From: JARRKU01 sp963675565
Lineage (GTDB): Bacteria; Desulfobacterota; Desulfobacteria; Desulfobacterales; Desulfosarcinaceae
Direction of reading: 5' to 3'
DNA: 64,000 nucleotides
Assembly: GCA_963675565.2 (NCBI GenBank)
Contig: CAXXYD010000004.1
Location: 806,001 to 870,000 of the forward strand
Of this stretch, positions 17,530 through 26,324 are shown in pieces. A program made the position numbers and the translations under genes. Under the pieces are notes generated by a model. It saw only the letters and a list, made by a program, of their open reading frames with translations, did no database searches and was not told the DNA's origin. The number at the start of each line of letters is the position of its first letter. Positions within the stretch are counted from its first letter, which is position 1.

Positions 17530-18357
17530 TTACAGCAGCGATACGGCCAATGCCCCCATCCCCACCAGCCAGCAATAGGGCGCGAAACGGTACAACTGAC
17601 CTTTCTTTACCAGTTTGAGCAGGACCACCAGCGCGACATAGCCCACCAGACCGGCGGCGATGCTGCCCATCAGAATGGTTCCCACCGGCAACGTGGTCTG
17701 GAAGGCATCACCATCGAGTCCCAACACCAGCGCCCCGACAATGGCCGGAATGGCCAGCAGAAAGGAGAAGCGGCCGGCCAGTTCCCGGTCCAGACCCAGA
17801 TAAAGGGCGGCCGAAATGGTGGACCCGGAGCGTGAAATGCCCGGAATAATCGCCAGTCCCTGCACCACGCCGATAATCAACGCATCCGTCAGACCCATTT
17901 CTTTGATGGACCGGCCGGCCGCCGCTTGGCTTCGGGTGAACCATAAAAAAGTGCCGGTGATCAAGAGGGCTGCGCCGACCAGCCAGATGGTGCCGAACAG
18001 TTCCTCGGCCATTTTGGCAAAGAACACGCCGATCACAGCTGTCGGAATGCTGCCCACAATGATCATGGCCATCAGCCGGACCTCTTTGTGCGCGGCTGTC
18101 AGGGAAGCCCAGCCGCCCGCCTGGCGGGCCAATCCGGGCAACCGGAACAGGCACCCGAGCATGTCGGCAAGATCATAGCGGAATACGATCAAAACCGCCA
18201 CAAGGGTTCCCCCGTGGACACAAATATCAAAAAGCAGTTCAGGATTCTGCAGGCCGAAAAGATGCTGGAACAGAACCAGATGGCCTGAACTGCTCACCGG
18301 TAAGAACTCGGTCAACCCCTGCACGATGCCCAGAACAATGGCTTCTATTCGACTCAA
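17530..18357 (-). CDS. uppP: Undecaprenyl-diphosphatase UppP (BacA)
   Basis: This integral membrane phosphatase recycles undecaprenyl pyrophosphate to the monophosphate carrier for peptidoglycan and O-antigen synthesis, and confers bacitracin tolerance. Both conserved blocks are seen: GIVQGLTEFLPVSSSGHL and PGISRSGSTISAAL. Several membrane segments fill the 275 residues, a normal length. I chose the TTG at 18357 because GAGAGG lies 8 bases before it. The frame runs on to another TTG at 18384, but that codon is inside the tail of repeat copy E and has no ribosome-binding site. It is the first gene of a five-gene operon. Confidence 0.93.
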   Translation of the reverse strand: MSRIEAIVLGIVQGLTEFLPVSSSGHLVLFQHLFGLQNPELLFDICVHGGTLVAVLIVFRYDLADMLGCLFRLPGLARQAGGWASLTAAHKEVRLMAMIIVGSIPTAVIGVFFAKMAEELFGTIWLVGAALLITGTFLWFTRSQAAAGRSIKEMGLTDALIIGVVQGLAIIPGISRSGSTISAALYLGLDRELAGRFSFLLAIPAIVGALVLGLDGDAFQTTLPVGTILMGSIAAGLVGYVALVVLLKLVKKGQLYRFAPYCWLVGMGALAVSLL

Positions 18358-18375
18358 CGATATAATCCTCTCCCG

Positions 18376-18450
18376 TTTATTCAATATTAAAACCCAGCCC
18401 CCAGGGCCAGGTCACAGAAAGTGGTTGCGCCGCTGCAGTTCGCGTGCCCC
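18376..18450 (-). repeat. Dispersed intergenic repeat, copy E
   Basis: Read on the minus strand, the copy contains GGCACGCGAACTGC, then CTGTGACCTGGCCC and TGGGTTTTAATATTGAAT. The part ACCTGGCCC-TGG-GGGCTGGGT can fold into a 9-bp stem with two G-U pairs. The 3' half is nearly the same as copy B (28 kb), including the TTTTAATATTGAAT tail. It ends 18 bases upstream of the uppP start. Confidence 0.7.
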
Positions 18451-18500
18451 CTTCAGGAGCAGGCCAAAGCCGGACCCCTTGGACCCGAATTTTTGCTGAA

Positions 18501-19934
18501 CTACCCCTTGACGACGGCCATGGGCCGCAGTCGGGCCACTTTCTTCGATATCCCGGCGCCGTGGACCACGGCCACCACTTCGGAGACATCCTTATAGGCT
18601 TCGGGCATCTCCTCTGCCATGGTAAAGCGGCCGGTCCAGCGCACGAGAATTCCCTTGTCTTCCAGTTCACGCCCGATGGAACGCCCCCGGCTCTTTTTCT
18701 TTGCCGCCGTACGGCTGAGCACACGTCCCGCGCCGTGGCAGGTTGACCCGAAGGTCTCTTCCATGGCTTTTTGGGTGCCCGCCAGCACATAAGAGGCCGT
18801 ACCCATATCGCCGGGAATCAAAATGGGTTGCCCCACGGCTTTGTAGTCGTCGCTCAGCGCCGGATGGCCGGGACCGAAGGCGCGCGTCGCCCCTTTGCGG
18901 TGCACGCATACCCAGCGCGGTTGCCCGTCGACCACATGCTTTTCCTTTTTGGCGATATTGTGACACACATCAACCACCAGCCGCATGTTCAGCGCGCCGG
19001 GGCTGATATGCAGCACCTGTTCAAATATGTCCCGGCAGTGGTGCAGCATGAGCTGCCGGTTGGCATAGGCATAATTGGCAGCGCAGGCCATGGCGCTGAG
19101 ATAGCGCCGCCCTTCGTCGGACTGGATACGGGCGCAGGCCAGCTGCCGGTCGGGCAGATCGATGCCCAGTGATTTCACATGCCGGGTCATGAATGCCAGA
19201 AAATCGTCACACACCTGGTAGCCCAGACCGCGGGAACCACTGTGGATCATCACGGTGATCTGACCTTCGAACAGGCCGAAGGCATGTGCGGCCTGCTCGT
19301 GGTAAATCTTGTCCACCACCCCCACTTCCAGGAAATGGTTGCCCGAACCCAGTGTGCCCAGCTGATTTATTCCGCGACCCATGGCGCGTTCGCTCAGCAC
19401 GCCGGGGTCGGCGCCGGACAGACAACCTGAATCTTCGGTGCGATTGATATCATCCTCCCGGCCAAACCCTCTTTCCAGCGCCCACCGGCTGCCACGGGTC
19501 AGCACCTTTTTAAGTTCCTGCTTCGAGAGTTTCAGCGCCCCGGTCGATCCCACGCCGCACGGTATGCCGCCATAAAGGCCGTCCACCAGGTCCCTGGCGC
19601 GATGGCCCGCATCGTCACGGTGCAGATCGGTGGCCGCCAGGCGCACCCCGCAATTGATGTCGTACCCGACGCCGCCGGGCGAAACCACGCCATTTTGCCA
19701 GTCAAAAGCGGCCACACCGCCAATGGGGAAGCCGTAGCCCCAGTGCATGTCGGGCATGGCCAGGGCGGCTTTGACGATACCGGGCAAAGTGGCCACGTTG
19801 GCCACCTGCTGCAAGGCTTCCCCCTGGCCCGAGGGATCAAGCATGCCGGCGCCGCCATAGACGATACCCGGCACGCGCATGGCGCCGAAAGGCCCTACCT
19901 GCCAACGATAATCATCCAAACGTTTTAGCTCCAT
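18501..19934 (-). CDS. rtcB: RNA-splicing ligase RtcB
   Basis: The 477-residue enzyme joins 2',3'-cyclic phosphate (or 3'-phosphate) ends to 5'-OH RNA ends using GTP and manganese. The metal-binding motif is VGYDINCGVRL with Cys95. Further conserved parts are LGSGNHFLEV, HSGSRGLGYQ and the guanylation-site region CHGAGRVLSR with the nucleotide-linked histidine. The downstream neighbour in reading order is the uppP operon, after a 143-bp gap that holds repeat E. The upstream neighbour is archease, its known activator, 76 bases away. No rtcA or rtcR is in the window, so regulation does not follow the E. coli model. Confidence 0.96.
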   Translation of the reverse strand: MELKRLDDYRWQVGPFGAMRVPGIVYGGAGMLDPSGQGEALQQVANVATLPGIVKAALAMPDMHWGYGFPIGGVAAFDWQNGVVSPGGVGYDINCGVRLAATDLHRDDAGHRARDLVDGLYGGIPCGVGSTGALKLSKQELKKVLTRGSRWALERGFGREDDINRTEDSGCLSGADPGVLSERAMGRGINQLGTLGSGNHFLEVGVVDKIYHEQAAHAFGLFEGQITVMIHSGSRGLGYQVCDDFLAFMTRHVKSLGIDLPDRQLACARIQSDEGRRYLSAMACAANYAYANRQLMLHHCRDIFEQVLHISPGALNMRLVVDVCHNIAKKEKHVVDGQPRWVCVHRKGATRAFGPGHPALSDDYKAVGQPILIPGDMGTASYVLAGTQKAMEETFGSTCHGAGRVLSRTAAKKKSRGRSIGRELEDKGILVRWTGRFTMAEEMPEAYKDVSEVVAVVHGAGISKKVARLRPMAVVKG

Positions 19935-20010
19935 CTCACCCTGCCATTGTTGATGGACGCGTAAAAATCATTCCTTAATCATTTCCGTCCCGTTTACGGT
20001 TGGTGCAGTG

Positions 20011-20430
20011 CTAAACGTCCAGGACAACCCGGGCCAGCCAGCCGCCCGGGGCACAAACAACGTCCGCCTGATGATAGGTCACTGCCTTGATTTCATTGCT
20101 TATTTCATGGCGCCGGGGATCATAGTCCACGGTGGTGACGGTGGCCTGAAGACGGGTGGGGCCGATGGCATCAATGGCAACGTTGCATATCAACTGCTGT
20201 TGCCCGCCCCAAAAGTAGAGCAGCTCTCTGAGCCAGTTGACCAGAAGATCGCTCCAGTCGGTACCCGCAATCTCGACACGGTGCCGACGGCCCCCGTCTG
20301 CCGAAAGCGGGCCGCAAATCAGATCAAAAAGCGCCCGGGCCGCCTGGGAAAAAAGTGCCGCCGGATTTTCAGCGGTGATTTCCAGGCCGAAATCGGCGGT
20401 ATGGTCCAGCAGGCGGTAGCCACTGGTCAC
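20011..20430 (-). CDS. Archease, RtcB activator
   Basis: The 139-residue protein has the family start LLDHTADFGLEI, a central DLLVNWLRELLYFW and the conserved EIKAVTYHQADV, which carries acidic metal-binding positions. Archease speeds guanylation of RtcB and widens its nucleotide use. The GTG start at 20430 overlaps the TGA of the MoeA-PBP gene, so it is translationally coupled to that gene. Placement directly before rtcB supports the function. Confidence 0.95.
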   Translation of the reverse strand: MTSGYRLLDHTADFGLEITAENPAALFSQAARALFDLICGPLSADGGRRHRVEIAGTDWSDLLVNWLRELLYFWGGQQQLICNVAIDAIGPTRLQATVTTVDYDPRRHEISNEIKAVTYHQADVVCAPGGWLARVVLDV

Positions 20431-22358
20431 ATCAGCACCTCGCCGGTGCGCTCGGTGTGATAGCCGCCCAACGCCATCACCCGTTTTTTAAATGCATCGC
20501 TTCGAATCGACTGCTTGAGCGATTCTATGGGGCCGCTGTTAAAGTACTCAGCGGGAATAATCAAGTCGTACTGTTCCGTAACCACGGGGATAAAATCAAG
20601 CCCCAGCGCCTTTGCGGCAGCCCAGATGCCCAACCCCACATCGGCGGCTCCGCTGAGCACGGCCGCAGCCACCGCCATATGGGTATACTCTTCGCTATGG
20701 TAACCGTCAATCCGGGCGGATGCAAGGCCCAACTGCTTCAGTCGATAGTCCAGCAGAATACGGGTGCCGGAACCTGCCTGGCGATTGATCATGCAGACGT
20801 CATCCCGCACCAGATCTCCGATATCTTTAATATTTTTTGGATTTCCCGGCAGGACAATGAGTCCCTGGTCGCGCATGACCAGATGCAGCAATCGAACGTC
20901 CAGGCCTTTCAAATGCTGGTGGATATAAGAAATATTGTAGGTGCCGTCCTTTTCATCAAGCAAATGGGATCCGGCCACGTGGCAACCGCCCCGTTTGATG
21001 GCCATCAGGCCGCCCATACTGCCGACATGGCTCGAAGACAGGCTCAGCCGGGGATCCCAGGATTTCAACTCGTCGGCCAGCACATCCAGGGTATTGTCGT
21101 GGCTGCCCACCACCACCACGGTATGCTCTACCGCATGCGCCGGACGCAGCAGTTCGGCCGCAACCGGGCTGTCGGGATTGATGCCCTCCAGGGAGGCCGG
21201 AATGCGGATAATGCCATCGGCTTCGGTAATGCTGGTAATCTGCCCGGCGCCCCTGGGCAGGGCGGCGGCCACCAGGCGCCGGCCCACCCGGCCGATCTTG
21301 ACGCGCACAAACTCTTCGACCCCCAGTTTCGAGGCGATCTTGCGCGTTGGAATCACTTCGACCTGGGTGCGCGTTGGCGCAGGCTGTCCAAGCCAGGCCG
21401 CGATAAGGGGATGAACCAGCTGTTCAAACGCCATAATCGCGGATACCGGATATCCGGGTATCCCGAACACCGGCTTTGCCGATGCACGGCCCACAATCAC
21501 CGGCTTGCCGGGCATCATGGTGACCCCATGCACCAGCACCTCGCCCAGTGTGGCGATGGCACTGCGGGCATAGTCTTCCGATCCGGCGGACGACCCTCCG
21601 GTGACCAGCACGGCCATGACATCCGTCCTCGAAATTGCGGTCTCGATGGCCTGCGCAATGGCCTCCGGGTCGTCACCGACCTGTTCCCGGCGTTCGCACT
21701 GTCCGCCTGCGGCGTCGACCATGGCGGCCAGCATGTATGCATTGGACTCGATCACCTGGCCCGGCCGGATATCCCCGGCGCCCACAGACGGCCAGTCCAC
21801 CAGTTCGGAGCCGGTGGGAATGACCACCATTTTCGGCCGCCGGAGCACCTCCACCGCAAACCGGCCCGCGGAAAGCAGCGCCCCCACACAATACGGGGTC
21901 ACCTGATGGTGACGTGCGAACAGCAGCTCGGTGGCCACAATGTCTTCACCCATTTTGCGCACATGCTGCCAGGGAAAAGCCGGGGCTTCGATCTGCACGG
22001 CCTGGCCGCCCAGGTCCTGGACCTGTTCGATCATGATCACCGCATCGGTGCCTTCCGGCATGACATGACCGGTGTTGACGGGAAAGGCATCCTGGCCCAG
22101 ATGCAGAACGATGGGCCGGGCCTCGTGGGCACCAAAGGTGGACTTGGCCCTGACGGCAATGCCGTCCATGGCCGCAGCATGAAAATTGGGAGACGACAGT
22201 CTGGCCGTCACCGGTCCGGCCAGGATACGCCCCACAGCCAGGGGGGCGGACAGGGTTTCGGAACCGGGGGCCAGGCCCGCGGCAAAAGCATCCATGACGA
22301 CCGATCGTGCCGCATCCAGGGATTTCATCTGTAAATAGACGTTACGTTTATGGCTCAA
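20427..22358 (-). CDS. MoeA-like molybdenum insertase fused to a periplasmic-binding-protein-type domain
   Basis: Residues 1-410 form a MoeA: FHAAAMDGIAVRA, PEGTDAVIMIEQV, VLVTGGSSAGSEDY, HGVTMMPGKPVIVG and FGIPGYPVSAI are all clear. Residues 415-643 form a MoeA-linked LysR-substrate/PBP-like domain (SSHVGSMGGL, NRQAGSGTRILLDYRL, SGAADVGLGIWAAAKAL, EQYDLIIP). MoeA inserts molybdate or tungstate into adenylated molybdopterin, and the second domain is thought to sense an oxyanion or cofactor precursor. The start is a TTG at 22358 with AGGAG 6 bases upstream. Its stop overlaps the archease start. A second, stand-alone moeA lies at 32850-34100. Confidence 0.92.
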   Translation of the reverse strand: MSHKRNVYLQMKSLDAARSVVMDAFAAGLAPGSETLSAPLAVGRILAGPVTARLSSPNFHAAAMDGIAVRAKSTFGAHEARPIVLHLGQDAFPVNTGHVMPEGTDAVIMIEQVQDLGGQAVQIEAPAFPWQHVRKMGEDIVATELLFARHHQVTPYCVGALLSAGRFAVEVLRRPKMVVIPTGSELVDWPSVGAGDIRPGQVIESNAYMLAAMVDAAGGQCERREQVGDDPEAIAQAIETAISRTDVMAVLVTGGSSAGSEDYARSAIATLGEVLVHGVTMMPGKPVIVGRASAKPVFGIPGYPVSAIMAFEQLVHPLIAAWLGQPAPTRTQVEVIPTRKIASKLGVEEFVRVKIGRVGRRLVAAALPRGAGQITSITEADGIIRIPASLEGINPDSPVAAELLRPAHAVEHTVVVVGSHDNTLDVLADELKSWDPRLSLSSSHVGSMGGLMAIKRGGCHVAGSHLLDEKDGTYNISYIHQHLKGLDVRLLHLVMRDQGLIVLPGNPKNIKDIGDLVRDDVCMINRQAGSGTRILLDYRLKQLGLASARIDGYHSEEYTHMAVAAAVLSGAADVGLGIWAAAKALGLDFIPVVTEQYDLIIPAEYFNSGPIESLKQSIRSDAFKKRVMALGGYHTERTGEVLM

Positions 22359-22640
22359 GGCAATCTCCTGCTACTTTATTTGACGATGGAAGATCCGACC
22401 CTAAAAATTACCGCTTCAAGTTGGAATCGACCAGCGACGCGCAAAGCGCGAACCCCAGCGGGTCGCTTATCACTGACGACGCATAACGGTTATCATTGCC
22501 ACTTTTGCGTGGAAGGCCATGGCCCCTTTCAGGGGTATCCCAAGGCCGGTTTTCCGATACCCGGATCTACGCTGCCGGGCTTTATTGGTCTGCCCCGTTA
22601 TACGGTGTATCTACCGGAAGATCAATAATGGGATAGCGGC
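22359..22640. other. Divergent intergenic region with hairpin potential, no gene seen
   Basis: The region lies between the divergent MoeA-PBP and vWA genes. It contains several short GC-rich inverted repeats, such as AGCGAC/GTCGCT (22433-22472), CCCC-TTTCA-GGGG (22525-22537) and GGGTATC/GATACCC (22533-22563). This would give a structured leader for one of the two genes. I could not match it to a known riboswitch; a molybdenum-cofactor element was considered for the MoeA side but not supported. Confidence 0.4.
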
Positions 22641-22677
22641 AACATTCGAGGTGGAAAATCAGGGCGCCGGCATACTT

Positions 22678-22715
22678 TTCATTTGCTTTTCACCTGAGAT
22701 TCAAAATTCTTTCAC
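22678..22715 (+). promoter_or_regulatory. CreB-like operator: four TTCA repeats at 11-bp spacing
   Basis: TTCAT (22678), TTCAC (22689), TTCAA (22700) and TTCAC (22711) begin exactly 11 bases apart. Each neighbouring pair reads TTCAn-N6-TTCAC, matching the E. coli CreB site TTCACnnnnnnTTCAC with one mismatch in the first half. Eleven-base spacing on one DNA face is typical of OmpR/PhoB-type regulators. The array is 67 bases before the vWA gene. A possible -10 (TCAAAT, 22725-22730) lies about 10 bases downstream, as in PhoB-type promoters. A CreB-like regulator is encoded in the same cluster. Confidence 0.7.
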
Positions 22716-22781
22716 AGCATCCAGTCAAATTAGGCGCCCAGTAGATCTTCATTGTCCACCGTCAACCGGAAGGAAATCACT

Positions 22782-24767
22782 ATGGGGCAGCTATTCAGGA
22801 TCGGTTTGTTCATTTCGGCGCTATTGATCATCAGCACAGCATCGGCATCCGCAGCGCAATCAAAAACCCTTTCACCATATTTTTGGGTCGAGAACGGTGA
22901 GACCGGCGAAGAAAATTTTCCGCTGAAACACACAACAGTCAATGCCGTGATCAACGGCGTCATCGCCGATGTCACGGTCACACAGGCCTATGCTAATACC
23001 GGCTCTCGGCCTGTCAATGCGCGCTATGTATTTCCGGCGTCCACACGGGCGGCTGTGCACGGCATGCGTATGACCGTGGGCGAACAGATCGTAACGGCCC
23101 GGATCGAGGAGCGCAAAGCCGCCCAAAAAACGTTCAGCCAGGCCAAAGCGGCAGGCCAGGCAGCCTCACTTCTGGAGCAGCAGCGGCCCAATGTGTTTAC
23201 CATGCAGGTGGCCAACATCATGCCGGGCGAATCGGTATCCATCGAACTGCACTACAGCGAATTACTCGTGCCCGAAGCCGGGCAATATACATTCGTCTAT
23301 CCCACGGTGGTGGGCCCGCGCTACAGCACCATCGCCGAAGCCGGTGCCGATGACCACCACCAATGGGTTCAAAATCCTTACCTGGCCTCCGGCACCGGGT
23401 CCACGAGCCGCTTGGGGGTGCAAATCATCCTGGCGGCTGGTCTGCCGTTGCAGCAAGTGGCCTGCCAAACCCATGATGTCAACGTGGACTGGGAAAGCGA
23501 GGCATCGGCCAAAATCACACTCTCGGAGGCCGAAACCAACGGCGGCAATCGCGATTTCATCCTGAATTACCGCCTCAGCGGCGATCAAATCCATTCCGGC
23601 TTGATGCTTCACCGCGGAGAAAAGGAAAACTTCTTCATGCTCATGGTTCAGCCGCCGGAGCAAATGGCTCCCGACACCATCCCCCCGAGAGAATATATCT
23701 TTGTCGTGGATGTATCGGGGTCCATGCACGGATTTCCCCTGGACACGGCCAAGATATTGATGCGGCAGTTGATCACCAGCCTGGAGCCAGGCGATCGCTT
23801 CAATGTCATTTTATTTGCCGGGGCGTCCCAAATCCTGTCCCCCCGCTCCCTGCCGGCTGAGAGTGCCCATATCCGGGAAGCCATGAATTTTCTCGATGAC
23901 TGCAAGGGCGGCGGCGGAACCGAATTGGCACGCGCCTTGAAAAAAGGCTTGAGTCTACCCGGCCATGAGGAGACCTCCCGCACCATAGTAGTGGTGACAG
24001 ACGGGTTCATCGCCGCTGAACGCGAGGTTTTCGCCCTGATTGCCGAAAACCTGAACCAGGCCAATGTCTTTGCATTCGGCATCGGCAGCAGCGTCAACCG
24101 CTATCTCATCGAAGGCATTGCCCGCGTCGGGCAGGGCGAGCCGTTCGTGGTCACTGAGCCTGAGGCCGCTGCCGCAGCGGCCAGCCGCTTCAAAACCTAC
24201 GTTGAGTCCCCCGTGCTGACCCATATTAAAATCGATTTCGGCTCCTTCGATGCATATGCCGTTGAACCCCAAACGGTGGCAGATCTGTTCGCTCAGCGGC
24301 CGTTGATTCTGTGCGGGAAATGGAGGGGGCAGCCCAGTGGCAGGATCGGCGTCAGCGGGACCACGGGAAAGGGACCCTATGCCCGGCAATTCAGCCTGTC
24401 GCCCCTTTCGGCCCAGGACAACGGTCGCGCCCTGCCCTATCTATGGGCCAGAAGCCGGCTCAGCCGCATTTCCGACTTTTCTGCCCGGGCGGCCGATGAC
24501 GATACGCGCAAAGAGATTACCCGGTTGGGGTTGGACTACAATTTGCTCACGGCCTATACATCTTTTGTGGCCGTCCATAAATGGAACCGCAGCCCATCCG
24601 CCCCGGCCCGGGACGTGAACCAGCCCCTTGGTTTGCCCCGGGGAGTGTCCAACCTGGCCGTTGGCGGCCGTAACGTGCCTGAACCCGAATTGGCCCTGCT
24701 GCTGATGCTCGCGGCAGTCGCAGGAGCCGTATTGTCGCGTCGCAAAAAACGGTCAATGCCCGCATGA
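22782..24767 (+). CDS. VIT and von Willebrand A domain surface protein with PEP-CTERM-like tail
   Basis: The 661-residue protein has a signal peptide (to about Ala24), an N-terminal VIT domain (about 35-175, with NARYVFPASTRAAVHGM), and a vWA domain from about 305 with the metal site DVSGSM. The C-terminus is VPEP (632-635), a hydrophobic helix, then RRKKR: the three-part signal recognised by exosortases. The architecture equals that of the target of proteobacterial dedicated sortase systems, but with an exosortase-type tail. The ATG at 22782 has AAGGA 7 bases upstream. The exosortase gene follows 94 bases later and a CreB-like operator lies in front. It probably acts on the cell surface in adhesion or envelope stress; that is inference. 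Confidence 0.9.
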   Translation: MGQLFRIGLFISALLIISTASASAAQSKTLSPYFWVENGETGEENFPLKHTTVNAVINGVIADVTVTQAYANTGSRPVNARYVFPASTRAAVHGMRMTVGEQIVTARIEERKAAQKTFSQAKAAGQAASLLEQQRPNVFTMQVANIMPGESVSIELHYSELLVPEAGQYTFVYPTVVGPRYSTIAEAGADDHHQWVQNPYLASGTGSTSRLGVQIILAAGLPLQQVACQTHDVNVDWESEASAKITLSEAETNGGNRDFILNYRLSGDQIHSGLMLHRGEKENFFMLMVQPPEQMAPDTIPPREYIFVVDVSGSMHGFPLDTAKILMRQLITSLEPGDRFNVILFAGASQILSPRSLPAESAHIREAMNFLDDCKGGGGTELARALKKGLSLPGHEETSRTIVVVTDGFIAAEREVFALIAENLNQANVFAFGIGSSVNRYLIEGIARVGQGEPFVVTEPEAAAAAASRFKTYVESPVLTHIKIDFGSFDAYAVEPQTVADLFAQRPLILCGKWRGQPSGRIGVSGTTGKGPYARQFSLSPLSAQDNGRALPYLWARSRLSRISDFSARAADDDTRKEITRLGLDYNLLTAYTSFVAVHKWNRSPSAPARDVNQPLGLPRGVSNLAVGGRNVPEPELALLLMLAAVAGAVLSRRKKRSMPA

Positions 24768-24861
24768 TTTGCTTCCGACGCTATGAACGCAGCCTGTCCG
24801 ACGCTGAATCACGGCCAACGTCACCCCTGCAAAAGAAACCCGACCATTTGAGTTGAACCCA

Positions 24862-25659
24862 ATGATGGAAACCGGACAACGAGGTACCACCCATCTGCCA
24901 GGCGCGGCCATGGCCGCACTGCTCATGCTGACCCTCAAGTATCATTACAGCATGGCAAGTGCAGCCCAGCTCAAATGGATTCTGGCCCCCGTGGCCCGGC
25001 TGGTCGCCTGGTTCACGGACGCCCGGCCCGTTTTTGAAGCCGGTGTAGGCTTTGTAGATTTTACTTGCGGCATCATCATTGCGCCGGCCTGCGCCGGCAT
25101 CAATTTCATGATCATGGCTTTCGGATTGGCCGCTTTATGTGGCTTTTTCCACATTCGCCGGCCAACCGTACAGTTGTTATGGCTGATCCCGGCATGGATC
25201 GGCGCCTATGGTGTGACCCTATCGGTCAATGCATTGCGTATCGCCGTGTCCATGAAGCTTTACGGTGCAAGCATCTATGGCGGCTGGATCACTGCCGAGC
25301 GCCTCCACCGGGTAGTTGGTGTGGCGATCTATTTTGGCGCTTTATGGTTGTTTTATCGATTGGCCGAAGCCATAATAGTTTGTTATTGCAAGCGCATGGA
25401 ACAACGGCGACCGGACCGCAGCCGAAGCCTGCCGAACTGGCTGCCCTATGGCGGGTACCTGGCCATAACCGCAGGCGTACCCATGGCAAACGGAATGTTT
25501 CGGCAACGGCCGATACATTTTGGAGAGCATGTGGCCACTGTCATTGCCGCCATGGTCTGCATCCGGCTTGGGGCCTGTCTGGTCAAACGGATAGGGACAA
25601 CATTGTTGCGCCAACCACAGGAAAAGGGGAACTTGGGGTCATGCAAGCAACCGTTCTGA
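24862..25659 (+). CDS. xrtK: Exosortase, XrtK-like
   Basis: This 265-residue membrane protein has about seven hydrophobic segments and the exosortase catalytic triad. Counted from this ATG, Cys77 lies in IAPACAGINFM, Arg126 in SVNALRI and His149 in ERLHRVVGV. Exosortases cleave PEP-CTERM tails and are thought to transfer the protein to another molecule. The short length, lone position and single neighbouring substrate suggest the XrtK type; the subtype is from memory of the family and should be tested with a profile. A TTG at 24853 is an alternative start. Its 3' end overlaps the response regulator gene by 19 bases. Confidence 0.88.
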   Translation: MMETGQRGTTHLPGAAMAALLMLTLKYHYSMASAAQLKWILAPVARLVAWFTDARPVFEAGVGFVDFTCGIIIAPACAGINFMIMAFGLAALCGFFHIRRPTVQLLWLIPAWIGAYGVTLSVNALRIAVSMKLYGASIYGGWITAERLHRVVGVAIYFGALWLFYRLAEAIIVCYCKRMEQRRPDRSRSLPNWLPYGGYLAITAGVPMANGMFRQRPIHFGEHVATVIAAMVCIRLGACLVKRIGTTLLRQPQEKGNLGSCKQPF

Positions 25660-26324
25660 TCGTGGAGGACGAATCGGCCATCACCGACACCATTCAGTAT
25701 GCCCTGGAAACGGAAGGGTTCACCGCCCTGGTTGCCGTCACAGGCCGGGAGGCCCTGGATCTGCTGGCCGGAACCCCTGTCGACTTGATTATCCTGGATG
25801 TCGGGCTGCCGGATATCAACGGATTTGAATTGTGCAAACAAATCCGCAGGGAAAGTACCCTGCCCATTGTTTTTTTGACCGCGCGTGACCAGGAAGTGGA
25901 CCGCGTGGTGGGACTGGAGATCGGCGGAGACGACTATGTGGTCAAACCATTCAGCCCCCGGGAATTGACGGCCCGGGTCAAAGCCGTCCTGCGCCGGACC
26001 CGGCCGGACAGCCGGGACGGGACGCCGCCCGATGGCACCTGGCAAGTCGATACCGCCAAGCGTCGGATTGTGTACTTCGGCGAACCGCTGGAACTTTCGC
26101 GCACCGAATTCGATCTGCTGCACACCCTGATACGACGGCCGGGCCGGGTCTTTACCCGGGACCAGCTTATGGATGCGGTCTGGGACGAACCTGAAACCAG
26201 CATGGACCGCACCGTAGATGCGCACATCAAGAACCTGCGCGCCAAGCTCCGGGCGATTGCCCCCGGCGTTGACCCCATCGTAACCCACCGGGGTACGGGC
26301 TACGCGCTGAAAGAGGGATTATGA
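25641..26324 (+). CDS. CreB/OmpR-family response regulator
   Basis: The 227-residue protein has a receiver domain with phospho-acceptor Asp53 (LIILDVGLPD), switch residues in FLTARD and VVKPFSPREL, and a C-terminal winged helix (LSRTEFDLLHTLIRRPGRVFTR and VDAHIKNLRAKL). It resembles CreB of the CreBC carbon-source/envelope-stress system. The ATG at 25641 lies within the exosortase gene, and its stop overlaps the kinase start (ATGA). Its probable binding array is at 22678-22715, so it likely controls the vWA protein and exosortase genes, and by polarity itself. Confidence 0.92.
   Translation: MQATVLIVEDESAITDTIQYALETEGFTALVAVTGREALDLLAGTPVDLIILDVGLPDINGFELCKQIRRESTLPIVFLTARDQEVDRVVGLEIGGDDYVVKPFSPRELTARVKAVLRRTRPDSRDGTPPDGTWQVDTAKRRIVYFGEPLELSRTEFDLLHTLIRRPGRVFTRDQLMDAVWDEPETSMDRTVDAHIKNLRAKLRAIAPGVDPIVTHRGTGYALKEGL

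Noticed and set aside
22428..22475. Possible c-di-GMP riboswitch (GCGCAAAGCGCGAACC resembles the GEMM core)
   Set aside because: The second conserved strand (GGGACGCAAAGCC type) and the tetraloop-receptor order are missing.
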